From Kutzneria buriramensis (GTDB lineage Bacteria > Actinomycetota > Actinomycetes > Mycobacteriales > Pseudonocardiaceae): a stretch of 64,000 nucleotides of DNA. The position numbers and the translations under genes were made by a program. Shown one piece after another: positions 51,505 to 59,674 of the stretch. Location: NCBI RefSeq assembly GCF_003387475.1, contig NZ_QUNO01000016.1, positions 1 through 64,000 on the forward strand, given 5' to 3'. Numbering within the stretch: the stretch's first letter is position 1; every line of letters begins with the position of its first letter. Under the pieces are notes generated by a model. It worked only from the letters and a program-made list of their open reading frames with translations. It had not been told where the DNA came from and made no database searches.

Positions 51505-52584
51505 CTAGCAGCATAGGTGATCTCTCACGATGCGCTCCGCGATCCGCTCCAGCAAGGGGCCCGGTCTCGCGCGGCAGCGGGCCGGGTCCGGTTCTATGTC
51601 GGTCAGCGCGTACGCGGCGCTGATCCCGGTGCCGACCAGGTCATCCGACGTCAGCGAGCACACGCCGGCGACCGCGACCACCGGCACACCGCGAGCGGCC
51701 CGCGCCACCCCGACCGGGGCCTTGCCGCGCAGCGACTGGGCGTCCAGCGAGCCCTCGCCGGTGATCACCAGCGCCGCGTCCCGCACGGCCTCGCCGAAGC
51801 CGAGCAGCTCCAGCAGCACTTCGACGCCGGCCCGGCGGACGGCGCCGAGCACCGCCAGCGCGGCGTAGCCCACTCCCCCGGCGGCCCCGGATCCCGGCAG
51901 CATCGGATCTCCGCCGACGACCGACGCCCAGCGGTCCAGCGCCTTGGCCAGCAATTCGACCTGACGCGGGCTGGCGCCTTTTTGTGGCCCGTAGACCGGG
52001 GCGGCGTCCGACAAGGGATTGTCGACGTCGGTGGCCAGCACCAGCTCGACCAGCGACAACCGGGGGTCGAGGCCGGTCAGATCCAGCGTGTCGGCGTAGG
52101 TCAGCCCCGCCCCGCCGGGCGCGACCGGCACGCCGTCGGCGTCCAGCACCAGCGCGCCGAGCGCCCTGAGCATGCCGGCCCCGCCGTCGGTGCAGGCGCT
52201 GCCGCCCAGGCCGAGCACGATCCGGTGACAGCCGAGATCCATGGCCAGGCTGATCAGCTCTCCGACGCCGTAGCTGGTGGCGTGCATCGGCGAACTCCCC
52301 CAGCCGAGGCCGGCGGCCTGGGCGAGCTCGACGACGGCGGTGGCGGACCGGACGGCCAGCATCGCGCGGACCGGCGTGCCGAGCGGCCCGGTCACGGTCG
52401 TGACCAGCCGGTCGAAGCCGGCGGCGCAGGCCGCGTCCACCGTGCCCTCGCCGCCGTCGGCCACCGGCACCACCCGCACGTCCAGCGCCGGATCCGCCCG
52501 CCACAGGCCGGCCGCCAGGTGCTCGGCGACCTGGCCCGCGGCGAGCGTGCCCTTGAACTTGTCCGGGGCGAGCAGCACTCTCAT
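51505..52584 (-). CDS. Glycerate 2-kinase
   Basis: 359 residues of the GarK/GlxK family (MRVLLAPDKFKGTLAAGQVA, VADGGEGTVDA, LGLGGSACTDGGAGML, ITGEGSLDAQSLRGKAP). Phosphorylates D-glycerate from the glyoxylate route to 2-phosphoglycerate. Separated by 3 bases from gcl. Confidence 0.93.
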   Translation of the reverse strand: MRVLLAPDKFKGTLAAGQVAEHLAAGLWRADPALDVRVVPVADGGEGTVDAACAAGFDRLVTTVTGPLGTPVRAMLAVRSATAVVELAQAAGLGWGSSPMHATSYGVGELISLAMDLGCHRIVLGLGGSACTDGGAGMLRALGALVLDADGVPVAPGGAGLTYADTLDLTGLDPRLSLVELVLATDVDNPLSDAAPVYGPQKGASPRQVELLAKALDRWASVVGGDPMLPGSGAAGGVGYAALAVLGAVRRAGVEVLLELLGFGEAVRDAALVITGEGSLDAQSLRGKAPVGVARAARGVPVVAVAGVCSLTSDDLVGTGISAAYALTDIEPDPARCRARPGPLLERIAERIVRDHLCC

Positions 52585-52587
52585 CGG

Positions 52588-54282
52588 TCAGCTGACCGGC
52601 TCGAACTCGACGACGGTGTTCAGCGCGCTGCCCATCGACGCGTTGGCGGCCCGGTCGATCATGATCTCCACCAGCACCGGTCGGCTGGTCCGGTCGGCCT
52701 CCTTGCGGGCCCACGCCAGCGCGTCGGTGATCTCGGACGGCTCGGACACCCGGCGGCCGGTGCAGCCGTAGGCCTGCATGATCTTGACGTTGTCCGCGCC
52801 GAACTCGTCGTAGTGGATGTCGACCTGGTAGTTCATGTTGTAGCCGGTCTCGGCCTGCCGGATCAGGCCCAGGTACTCGTTGTTCAGCATGATCAGCACG
52901 AACGGGATGTCGTACTGCGCGGCCACCGCGAGCTCCTCGACCAGGAACTGGAACGAGTAGTCGCCGACCACCGCGACCACCTCGGCGTCGGGCTTGGCCG
53001 TGCGGACGCCGATTGCGGCCGGGATCTCCCAGCCCAGCGGCCCGGCCTGGCCGCAGACCTGGTAGTGCCGGGGCAGGTGGGCGCGCTGGAACTGGCCGGA
53101 CCAGATCTGGTAGAGCCCGATCGCGGTGACGAAGTAGGTGTCCGGGCCGTAGAACTCGTTGATTTCCCGGAACACCCGCGGGGCCTTGATCGGCACGGTG
53201 TCGAAGTCGTCCCGGCGGGGCAGTTCGCGCCGCAACTGGGCGATTCGTGCCGCCCAGTGCTGCCAGGTCCGCCCTGCTCGCCGGCGACGGGCGGCGTCCA
53301 GCAGTGCCTCCAGGAACAGCTTGGTGTCGGAGACGATGCCGAGGTCCGGCCCGAACACACGGCCGATCTGGAGCGGATCGATATCCACGTGCACGAACTT
53401 GCGCTCGCCGCGGTAGACGGCGAGGTCGCCGGTGTGCCGGTCGCCGAACCGCGCGCCCAGCGCCAGCACGAAGTCCGACTCCAGGAACAGCGCGTTGGCC
53501 CAGCGCTGGCTGGTCTGGATGCCGGCCATGCCGGCGAACAGCTCGTGGTCCTCGGGCAGACATCCCTTGCCCATCAACGTGATCTGCACCGGCACGCCGA
53601 GCAGCTCGGCCAGCTCGCGCAGCACTCCCGACGCCTCGCCGCTGATCACGCCGCCGCCGGCCAGCAGCAGCGGGCGTTCGGCCGCGAGCAGCATGTCGAG
53701 GGCGCGTTCGACGCGGGGCTGGTGCGGGGCAACGGATTCGATCGGCAGCGGGGTGTCGATCGCGCCGTCCCACTCGATCTCCTGCTTCTGGACGTCCAGC
53801 GGCAGGTCGATCAGGACCGGCCCGGGCCGGCCGGAGCGGGCGATGCGGAACGCCTCGCGGAAGATCCACGGGGCCTGCGCCGCCTCCTTGACCTGCACCG
53901 CCCACTTGGTGACCGGCTTGGCGATCTCGACGATGTCGACCGCCTGGAATGCCTCCTGGTGCAGCTTGGTGGAGACGGCCTGGCCGGTGATGCACAGGAT
54001 CGGCACGGAGTCGGCCTGCGCGGTGTACAGGCCGGTGATCATGTTGGTGCCGGCCGGGCCGGAGGTGCCGACGGCGACGCCGACATTTCCGGTGGTGCGG
54101 GCCCAGCCGTCGGCCATGTGCGTCGCGCCCTCCTCGTGGCGCACGATCAGGTGCTGTAGGGAGCTCTCCTCCAGCGCCGCGTAGAACGGCAGGATCGCGG
54201 CGCCCGGGCAGCCGTAGACGATGTCCACGCCCTCCGACGCCAGCACCTCGACGACCGCCTGCATGACGGGGATCTTCGGCAT
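52588..54282 (-). CDS. gcl: Glyoxylate carboligase (tartronate-semialdehyde synthase)
   Basis: 564 residues, ThDP-dependent. It joins two glyoxylates to tartronate semialdehyde and CO2. Typical signatures: MPKIPVMQAVVEVLASEGVDIVYG, YTAQADSVPILCITGQ, GRPGPVLIDLPLDVQ, and the ThDP/Mg site VAVVGDYSFQFLVEEL...LNNEYLGLIRQ. As in other Gcl enzymes, Val (IVYGCPGAAI) replaces the usual Glu of ThDP enzymes. Three bases from glxR. Confidence 0.95.
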   Translation of the reverse strand: MPKIPVMQAVVEVLASEGVDIVYGCPGAAILPFYAALEESSLQHLIVRHEEGATHMADGWARTTGNVGVAVGTSGPAGTNMITGLYTAQADSVPILCITGQAVSTKLHQEAFQAVDIVEIAKPVTKWAVQVKEAAQAPWIFREAFRIARSGRPGPVLIDLPLDVQKQEIEWDGAIDTPLPIESVAPHQPRVERALDMLLAAERPLLLAGGGVISGEASGVLRELAELLGVPVQITLMGKGCLPEDHELFAGMAGIQTSQRWANALFLESDFVLALGARFGDRHTGDLAVYRGERKFVHVDIDPLQIGRVFGPDLGIVSDTKLFLEALLDAARRRRAGRTWQHWAARIAQLRRELPRRDDFDTVPIKAPRVFREINEFYGPDTYFVTAIGLYQIWSGQFQRAHLPRHYQVCGQAGPLGWEIPAAIGVRTAKPDAEVVAVVGDYSFQFLVEELAVAAQYDIPFVLIMLNNEYLGLIRQAETGYNMNYQVDIHYDEFGADNVKIMQAYGCTGRRVSEPSEITDALAWARKEADRTSRPVLVEIMIDRAANASMGSALNTVVEFEPVS

Positions 54283-54285
54283 GGG

Positions 54286-55155
54286 TCAGTCCCTTCCGGA
54301 CAGGGTCTCGACGACCTTGAGCAGCGCGGAGTGGTCCAGCGAGCCGTGCCCCATGGCACGGGCGGCGGCGACCAGCTGGGCGACCAGGGCGGCCATCGGC
54401 AGCGACACGTCGGCCTGCCGGGCGGCGGCCAGCACGATGCCCATGTCCTTGTGGTGCAGGTCGATGCGGAAGCCCGGCTGGAAGTTGCGGGCGATCATGG
54501 ACTCGCGCTTGAGGTCCAGGATCCGGTTGGCGGCCAGGCCGCCGGCGAGCACGTCCAGGCCGGCCCTGGCGTCCACGCCGGCCGCCTCCAGCAGCACGAT
54601 CGCCTCGCTGACCAGTGCGTAGATGCCGCCGACGACGAGCTGGTTGGCCGCCTTGACGACCTGGCCGGCGCCGGTCGGGCCGACGTGCACGATGGTCTTG
54701 CCGAGGACCTCGAACAGCGGCAGCGCTTCGGCGAAGTCCGCATCCGAGCCACCGACCATAATGGACAGTGACGCCTGCTTCGCGCCGGCCTCGCCGCCCG
54801 ACACCGGCGCGTCGAGCACGCGGATTCCCTTGCGTGCCGCCGATTCCGTGACGGCTACCGACGTCTCCGGGCGGATCGTGCTCATGTCGATCAGCAGCAG
54901 ACCGTCGCCGCCGGCCGCGATGACGTCGGTCGTCACGGCGAGCACGTGCTCGTCCTGCGGCAGCATGGTGATCACGACTTCCGCGCCGGCGACCGCCTCG
55001 GCGACGTTCGCGGCGCGCTGCCCGCCGGACTCGACCAGCTTGGCCAGGGCCGGTTCGGACAGGTCGAAGCCGGTCACGGTGTGGCCGGCGGCGGCCAGGT
55101 GGCCGGCCATCGGCGAGCCCATGATGCCGAGGCCGATGAAGCCGATCTTGCTCAC
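54286..55155 (-). CDS. glxR: Tartronate semialdehyde reductase
   Basis: 289 residues of the beta-hydroxyacid dehydrogenase family: IGFIGLGIMGSPMAGHLA (NAD(P) site), LDAPVSGGEAGAKQASLSIM, GAGQVVKAANQLVVGG (catalytic Lys), DLHHKDMGIVLAAAR. Reduces tartronate semialdehyde to glycerate. GTG start at 55155 with AAGGGATGG upstream. The IS110 element begins within about 25 bases of this start and separates the gene from hyi, so its original promoter is likely disrupted. Confidence 0.93.
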   Translation of the reverse strand: MSKIGFIGLGIMGSPMAGHLAAAGHTVTGFDLSEPALAKLVESGGQRAANVAEAVAGAEVVITMLPQDEHVLAVTTDVIAAGGDGLLLIDMSTIRPETSVAVTESAARKGIRVLDAPVSGGEAGAKQASLSIMVGGSDADFAEALPLFEVLGKTIVHVGPTGAGQVVKAANQLVVGGIYALVSEAIVLLEAAGVDARAGLDVLAGGLAANRILDLKRESMIARNFQPGFRIDLHHKDMGIVLAAARQADVSLPMAALVAQLVAAARAMGHGSLDHSALLKVVETLSGRD

Positions 55156-55220
55156 TAGGCCACCATCCCTTCTGTAGCCCTGATGAATGGGGTTGTGACC
55201 ACTCGGTCCCGGCGGGTGCA

Positions 55221-55297
55221 TGGCCACGGTTGCGTGCCGCTTGACGGCCACAATGAGTACTGCCGGCTTCGCCGGGCCGAGGCCGCCTTACCGGCCT
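55221..55297 (+). ncRNA. Candidate IS110 bridge RNA (structured left-end region)
   Basis: Three consecutive potential hairpins upstream of the recombinase: TGGCC/GGCCA arms (55221-55225 with 55246-55250) enclosing a 20-base loop; CCGGC-TTC-GCCGG (55263-55275); AGGCCG-CCTTAC-CGGCCT (55280-55297). IS110-group elements encode a bridge RNA with target- and donor-binding loops in the non-coding left end. Placement and structure fit, but loop assignments were not made. Confidence 0.45.
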
Positions 55298-55394
55298 TAG
55301 GAACATGCCCCGTCGAGGGCCGATTAGTGAGCTTCCGGCAGGCGTCCTCACCACCGAGCAGGTCCTTCAGCACTGCAGAAGGAGCACCGCGCAC

Positions 55395-56606
55395 GTGTTC
55401 GCGGGATGGGACTGGGCCACCGGCTCGCATGATGTGACCGTGGTCGACGCCACCGGGGCGAAGACCGACCGATGGGCACTGGCCCATACCGAGACCGGGA
55501 TAGCCAGCACACTGGCCCGTCTGCGCCGACACGGTGACCCCGCTGTCCTGCCAGTAGCCATCGAGACCACCCGGGGCCTGGTCGTCGACCGACTGCTGGC
55601 CGCCGGACACCCCGTGATTCCCGTACACCCCAACGCCTTCAACGCCATCCGGCCACGCTGGGGCGCGGCCAGGGCCAAAAGCGATCCCGGCGACTCGTTC
55701 AAGCTGGCCGACTACCTGCGCACCGACGGCCACCAACTGCGGACACTGGCCCCCACCCTGCCCGAGACGCTGGAACTGCAAGCGCTGACCCGGCAACGCG
55801 CCGACCACATCGAGGCCCGCATCGCCGCGGTCAACCAACTCACCGCGCTGCTGGACGAACACTGGCCCGGCGGCAAGGCGGTATTCGCCAGCCTGGACAG
55901 CGACATCGCCCTGGCCTTCCTGGACCGCTACCCCACACCTGAGTCCGCCGCCACGCTGACCGCCAGCCGGCTGGAGAGGTTCTGCACACGGCACGGCTAC
56001 TCCGGCAAACGCCCCGGCAGCGTGCTCATCGAGCGGCTGCGCGCCGCCCCGGTCACTGCCTCCCGGCTGGGCCAGCAGACCGTCACACGGCTCGTCGGCA
56101 TCCAGGTGCGACTTGTCCGGGCCATGCGTGCGACCATCCGTGAGTTGGACACCGCCATCGCACAGGCCGTCAAGGCCCACCCTTACGCGCCCCTGATCGC
56201 CGGTCTGCCCCGCATCGGCAGCATCAACCTCGGTCAGGTCGTCGGCGAGATCGGCCCCATGCTCGAACGCGCCAGCGACTGCGCGCAGTTGGCCGCTGAG
56301 ACCGGCGCCGCCCCGGTCACCAAGGAATCCGGCAAGCACCGCGCGGTCAACTTCCGGCACGCGGTCAACCGCCGCGCCCGCCAAGCCCTGATGACTTTCG
56401 CTGATAACAGCCGTCACGGCAGCGACTGGGCCGCCACGATCTACAACGACGCCCGAGCACGCGGCAAACGCCACCCGCATGCCGTGCGCATCCTCGCCCG
56501 CGCCTGGCTGCGCGTGATCTGGGCCTGCTGGCGCGACAAGACCTGCTACGACCCCAACATCCACCACGCCGCCAACAAGATCAACAAGACCGAGGGGTTG
56601 ACTTAG
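55395..56606 (+). CDS. IS110-family DEDD recombinase (transposase)
   Basis: 403 residues from GTG 55395 (AAGGAG upstream); an in-frame ATG at 55305 would add 30 residues. N-terminal RuvC-like DEDD domain: FAGWDWATGSHDVTVVD (first Asp), VAIETTRGLVVDRLL (Glu), RAKSDPGDSFKLADYL (Asp pair). C-terminal Transposase_20 domain with IAGLPRIGSINLGQVVGEIG (the candidate catalytic Ser), and NFRHAVNRRARQAL. Complete, so probably active. Confidence 0.9.
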   Translation: MFAGWDWATGSHDVTVVDATGAKTDRWALAHTETGIASTLARLRRHGDPAVLPVAIETTRGLVVDRLLAAGHPVIPVHPNAFNAIRPRWGAARAKSDPGDSFKLADYLRTDGHQLRTLAPTLPETLELQALTRQRADHIEARIAAVNQLTALLDEHWPGGKAVFASLDSDIALAFLDRYPTPESAATLTASRLERFCTRHGYSGKRPGSVLIERLRAAPVTASRLGQQTVTRLVGIQVRLVRAMRATIRELDTAIAQAVKAHPYAPLIAGLPRIGSINLGQVVGEIGPMLERASDCAQLAAETGAAPVTKESGKHRAVNFRHAVNRRARQALMTFADNSRHGSDWAATIYNDARARGKRHPHAVRILARAWLRVIWACWRDKTCYDPNIHHAANKINKTEGLT

Positions 56607-56611
56607 GAAAC

Positions 56612-57400
56612 TCATTGGTCCTCCTGGAAAGCTTTGAGCCAGCCAAAACTGTCGGCGGTCGCGCCGGTCGGCCGGTACTCGGCGCCGACGTGCCCGCGGT
56701 AGCCGCTGGCCGCCAGGGTGGTCAGGTGTCGCAGCAGGTCGAGCTGCCCGCTGCCGGGTTCGCCGCGGCCGGGGGCGTCGGCGATCTGCACGTGGCCGAT
56801 GCGTTCGACGTGCTTGGTGGTCACGATGTCGAGGTCGTCGCCGTTGACCGCGAGGTGGTAGAGGTCGCAGAGCAGGGCGACGTTGTCCAGCGGCACCCGA
56901 TCGGCGACGGCGAGCGCGGCCGCCGCGGTCAGCAGCGGGTAGTCCGGCGCGCCGGACAGCGGCTCCAGCACGATCGTGCCGCCGACCGCCTGCACGGCGC
57001 TGGCGGCGACGGTCAGGTTGGCGATCGCCAGTTCGTCCTGTTCGGACGGTGATACGCCGGCGATCCGGTTGCCGTACAAGGCGTTGAAGGTGCGGCAGCC
57101 CGTTCGGCGCGCGATGTCGACGGCGATCTCCACGCTGGCGTGGAACTCGGCCTGCCGACCGGGCCAGGACACCACGCCGCGGTCGCCGGCGGGCATGTCG
57201 CCGGCGAAGAAGTTCAGGCCCACCAGCTCTACGCCGTCGAGGGCGTCGACGAACGCGTCGACCTCGGCCGGGGTCGGGTCGGCGGTGTCGAACGGCCACC
57301 AGAACTCCACGGCGTCGAAGCCGGCTTCCTTCGCGGCGCGCGGCCGGTCCAGCAGCGGCAGCTCGGTGAACAGGATCGAGAGGTTGGCGTCGAGAAGCAC
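56612..57400 (-). CDS. hyi: Hydroxypyruvate isomerase-like TIM-barrel protein
   Basis: 262 residues: FTELPLLDRPRAAKEAGFDAVEFWWPF, LNFFAGDMPAGDRG, LYGNRIAG, VLEPLSG, LLCDLYHLAVNGDDL, HVQIADAPGRGEPGSGQLD, GHVGAEYRPTG; the Glu, Asp, His and Glu metal ligands are all visible. Interconverts hydroxypyruvate and tartronate semialdehyde. GTG 57400 has GGAG upstream. First gene of the left arm; an IS110 copy lies between it and glxR. Confidence 0.92.
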   Translation of the reverse strand: MLLDANLSILFTELPLLDRPRAAKEAGFDAVEFWWPFDTADPTPAEVDAFVDALDGVELVGLNFFAGDMPAGDRGVVSWPGRQAEFHASVEIAVDIARRTGCRTFNALYGNRIAGVSPSEQDELAIANLTVAASAVQAVGGTIVLEPLSGAPDYPLLTAAAALAVADRVPLDNVALLCDLYHLAVNGDDLDIVTTKHVERIGHVQIADAPGRGEPGSGQLDLLRHLTTLAASGYRGHVGAEYRPTGATADSFGWLKAFQEDQ

Positions 57401-57414
57401 CGGATCACTCCGAT

Positions 57415-57440
57415 TTCCGTATCGCGGAATTAGTTTTCCG
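57415..57440 (-). promoter_or_regulatory. Operator in the hyi leader
   Basis: TTCCG-TATCG-CGGAA (57415-57429) and a third half-site TTCCG (57436-57440) giving overlapping dyads. It lies between the -10 of the hyi promoter and the start codon, so a bound regulator would block transcription. Confidence 0.55.
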
Positions 57441-57449
57441 ATTAGTGAG

Positions 57450-57479
57450 AGAGTAGAACGCGCCGCTGCGGCCGGTCAA
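57450..57479 (-). promoter_or_regulatory. Promoter of the hyi operon
   Basis: On the minus strand TTGACC (57479-57474), an 18-base spacer, then TACTCT (57455-57450). Transcription would start near 57443, inside the operator region. Confidence 0.6.
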
Positions 57480-57501
57480 CGGTCGGCGCTACGGTTCGAC
57501 G

Positions 57502-57978
57502 GTGGATCTGGAGGCCGAGTTCACCACCGAGCCGTTTCGCGCAGCGCCCGGCGGCGAGCCGCCCGAGCACGCGTCGCGGGCCGCCGAGCAGGCACAACGC
57601 GCTGGCCTCGACACCACGCTCGGCCCGTTGGGCACCACCGTGCGCGGCTCGTCGGATCAGGTGTTGGACGCGTTGCCGGAGATCTTCCGCGCGGCGCTGG
57701 CCGGCGGCGCGACCCGCGTGACCTTGCGCTTGGGCGTGCCCGGTGGCGACGAGACGACGTCGACCGGAATCGGTTCGCTCGAAAGGGTCATCGCGGAGGT
57801 CGAGTCGGAACTCGGGGCACCGCTGCGGGAGTTGTCGCGCGCCGACAAGCAGCGGGCCGTGCGGCTGCTCGAGGAGCGCGGGGCGTTCGAGGTGCGCAAG
57901 TCCGTGCCGGCGGTGGCCGACGCGCTGGGCGTCACCCGATTCACCGTCTACAACTACCTGAACCGGTCCCAGCCATGA
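57502..57978 (+). CDS. Regulator with MTH1187/YkoF-like ligand domain and HTH
   Basis: 158 residues. The N-terminal 95 resemble the thiamine-binding MTH1187/YkoF fold (FTTEPFRAAPGGEPPEHASRA, AGLDTTLGPLGTTVRGSSDQ). The C-terminal 55 are a DauR/YheO-type HTH (LSRADKQRAVRLLEERGAFEV, ADALGVTRFTVYNYL). Lies between the two purine arms and shares direction with uraD, so it is the likely local regulator, perhaps sensing a purine breakdown product. Ligand is inference. Confidence 0.75.
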   Translation: MDLEAEFTTEPFRAAPGGEPPEHASRAAEQAQRAGLDTTLGPLGTTVRGSSDQVLDALPEIFRAALAGGATRVTLRLGVPGGDETTSTGIGSLERVIAEVESELGAPLRELSRADKQRAVRLLEERGAFEVRKSVPAVADALGVTRFTVYNYLNRSQP

Positions 57979-57984
57979 TCGTTT

Positions 57985-58025
57985 TCAACAAATTGTTGAC
58001 ACGGGTTGGCGGCCGCTTCTACCGT
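57985..58025 (+). promoter_or_regulatory. Operator and promoter of uraD-uraH-uricase, probably leaderless
   Basis: TCAACA-AAT-TGTTGA, a perfect dyad (57985-57999), overlaps the -35 TTGACA (57996-58001); an 18-base spacer leads to TACCGT (58020-58025). The uraD ATG is at 58034, about where transcription would begin, so the mRNA is probably leaderless. A repressor on the dyad would hide the -35. Confidence 0.65.
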
Positions 58026-58033
58026 CGCTGGAC

Positions 58034-58474
58034 ATGAACCTCGACTTCGACGAGGCGTCGCTCACGGCCTGCCTGGCGGTTCCCCGGTGGGTGCGGACCG
58101 TGCTGGACGGCCGCCCGTACGGCACGTCCGAGGAGCTGTTCGCGGTGGCCGAGCGGGCGGCGGCGACGCTGACCGCCGACGAGATCGAGCTCGCGCTGGC
58201 CGACCACCCGCGCATCGGCGACAAGACCGGCAGCGCCACGTCCCGGGCCGAACAGTCCGGAGTGGACAACGCCGACGAGTTCCTCGCCGCCAACGTCGCG
58301 TACGAGCGGCGGTTCGGCCGGATCTACCTGGTCTGCGCCGCCGGCCGCAGCGGCGTGGAACTGCTGGCGGACCTGCGGGCCCGGCTGGCCAACGACCCCG
58401 ACACCGAGCTCGCCGTCACCGTGCGGGAACTCGGCAAGATCGCGCTGCTGCGCCTGGCGAAGGTCATCGCATGA
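58034..58474 (+). CDS. uraD: OHCU decarboxylase
   Basis: 146 residues. Converts 2-oxo-4-hydroxy-4-carboxy-5-ureidoimidazoline to S-allantoin. Motifs: WVRTVLDGRPYGT, LALADHPRIGDK (catalytic HPRIG), EQSGVDNADEFLAANVAYERRFG. No ribosome site; see the leaderless promoter at 57985-58025. Overlaps uraH by four bases (ATGA). Confidence 0.93.
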   Translation: MNLDFDEASLTACLAVPRWVRTVLDGRPYGTSEELFAVAERAAATLTADEIELALADHPRIGDKTGSATSRAEQSGVDNADEFLAANVAYERRFGRIYLVCAAGRSGVELLADLRARLANDPDTELAVTVRELGKIALLRLAKVIA

Positions 58475-58788
58475 TCACCACACATGTCCTCGACACCACT
58501 TCGGGCCAGCCGGCGCAGGGCGTGCTGGTGCGGCTTGAGGCCGACGGCCGGATCATCGGCGACGGCGTGACCGACGCCGACGGCCGATGCCGAACGCTCG
58601 GCCCCGAGCACGTGGCGGCCGGCGTGTACCGGCTGGTCTTCGACACCGACACGTACTTCGCGCGGATCGGGCGCGAGTCGTTCTTCCCCGAGGTGACCGT
58701 GACGTTCCGGATCACCGACCCCGACCGGCACCACCACGTGCCGGTCCTGCTGAGCCCCTTTTCCTTCACCAGCTACCGAGGGAGCTGA
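58471..58788 (+). CDS. uraH: 5-Hydroxyisourate hydrolase (transthyretin-like)
   Basis: 105 residues: THVLDTTSGQPAQGV, conserved Arg in DGRCRTLGP, and the family-ending tetrapeptide YRGS. Hydrolyses 5-hydroxyisourate from uricase to OHCU. Overlaps uraD and lies 4 bases before the uricase gene. Confidence 0.95.
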   Translation: MITTHVLDTTSGQPAQGVLVRLEADGRIIGDGVTDADGRCRTLGPEHVAAGVYRLVFDTDTYFARIGRESFFPEVTVTFRITDPDRHHHVPVLLSPFSFTSYRGS

Positions 58789-58792
58789 TCGC

Positions 58793-59671
58793 GTGGCCGT
58801 CCACCTTGGGCCCAACCAGTACGGCAAGGCCGAGAACCGCCTGGTGACGGTGTCCCGCAACGGATCCGTGCACACGCTGCGGGACCTCACCGTGAGCACG
58901 TCGCTGCGTGGCGACCTCGCGGCGACGCATCTGACCGGCGACAACTCCGGGGTCGTGCCGACCGACACGCAGAAGAACACGGTGTACGCCTTCGCCAAGG
59001 AGGCGCCGGTCGGCGAGATCGAGGAGTTCGCGCTGCGGCTGGGCCGGCACTTCGTCGGGTCGTTCGAGCAGATCACCGGCGCGCGGGTGTTGATCGACGA
59101 GCACGGGTGGGGGCGGATCGCCGCCAACGACCATTCCTTCGTACGCGGGTCCGACGAGAAGCGGACCACCGCCGTCACCATCGAGGGTTCCCAGGCGTGG
59201 GTGGTGTCGGGGCTGCGGGACCTGATCGTGCTGAAGACGACCGGGTCGGAGTTCCACGGGTATCCGCGGGACAAGTACACGACGCTGCCGGAGACGAACG
59301 ACCGCATCCTGGCGACGGCAGTCAGCGCGCAGTGGCGGTTCTCGTCGCTGGACGCCGACTGGGCGAAGAGCTTCGTCGAGGCCCGGGAGGCCCTGCTGGA
59401 GGCGTTCGCCTCGACGCACAGTTTGTCGTTGCAGCAGACGCTGTACGCCATGGGCGAGGCCGTGCTGGCGGCGCGGTCGGAGATCGCCGAGGTGCGGCTG
59501 TCGCTGCCCAACAAGCACCACTTCGTGGTCGATCTCAGCAAGTTCGGGCTCGCCAACGACAACGAGGTCTTCTACGCGGCGGACCGCCCGTACGGGCTGA
59601 TCGAGGGCACCGTCCTCCGCGACGACGCCCCCGACCCCGGCCTAGCCTGGCACACCCTCCCCGCCTTCTAG
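58793..59671 (+). CDS. Urate oxidase (uricase)
   Basis: 292 residues, cofactor-free tunnelling fold. Shows GPNQYGKAENRLVTVSR, VVPTDTQKNTVYAFAKE (catalytic Thr/Lys region), EFHGYPRDKYTTLPETNDR (substrate Arg side), NKHHFVVDLSKFGLANDNEVF. Oxidises urate to 5-hydroxyisourate with O2. GTG 58793 start with GGGAG upstream. The stop codon is 3 bases from a 49-bp inverted repeat. Confidence 0.95.
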   Translation: MAVHLGPNQYGKAENRLVTVSRNGSVHTLRDLTVSTSLRGDLAATHLTGDNSGVVPTDTQKNTVYAFAKEAPVGEIEEFALRLGRHFVGSFEQITGARVLIDEHGWGRIAANDHSFVRGSDEKRTTAVTIEGSQAWVVSGLRDLIVLKTTGSEFHGYPRDKYTTLPETNDRILATAVSAQWRFSSLDADWAKSFVEAREALLEAFASTHSLSLQQTLYAMGEAVLAARSEIAEVRLSLPNKHHFVVDLSKFGLANDNEVFYAADRPYGLIEGTVLRDDAPDPGLAWHTLPAF

Positions 59672-59674
59672 AAC

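Larger units (their letters stand above)
55178..56611 (+). mobile_element. IS110-family insertion sequence between hyi and glxR
   Basis: About 1.43 kb. It contains one recombinase gene (55395-56606), with a non-coding left part of about 215 bases and almost no sequence beyond the stop codon on the right, the IS110-group layout. Ends are inferred: the right end must lie between the recombinase stop (56606) and the hyi stop codon (56612), and the left end between the glxR ribosome site and about 55195. No target duplication is expected in this family. Exact ends need an empty-site comparison. Confidence 0.75.

Noticed and set aside
51517-54159. 880-codon plus-strand open frame over glycerate kinase and gcl
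   Set aside because: Shadow of two well-supported enzymes on the other strand.
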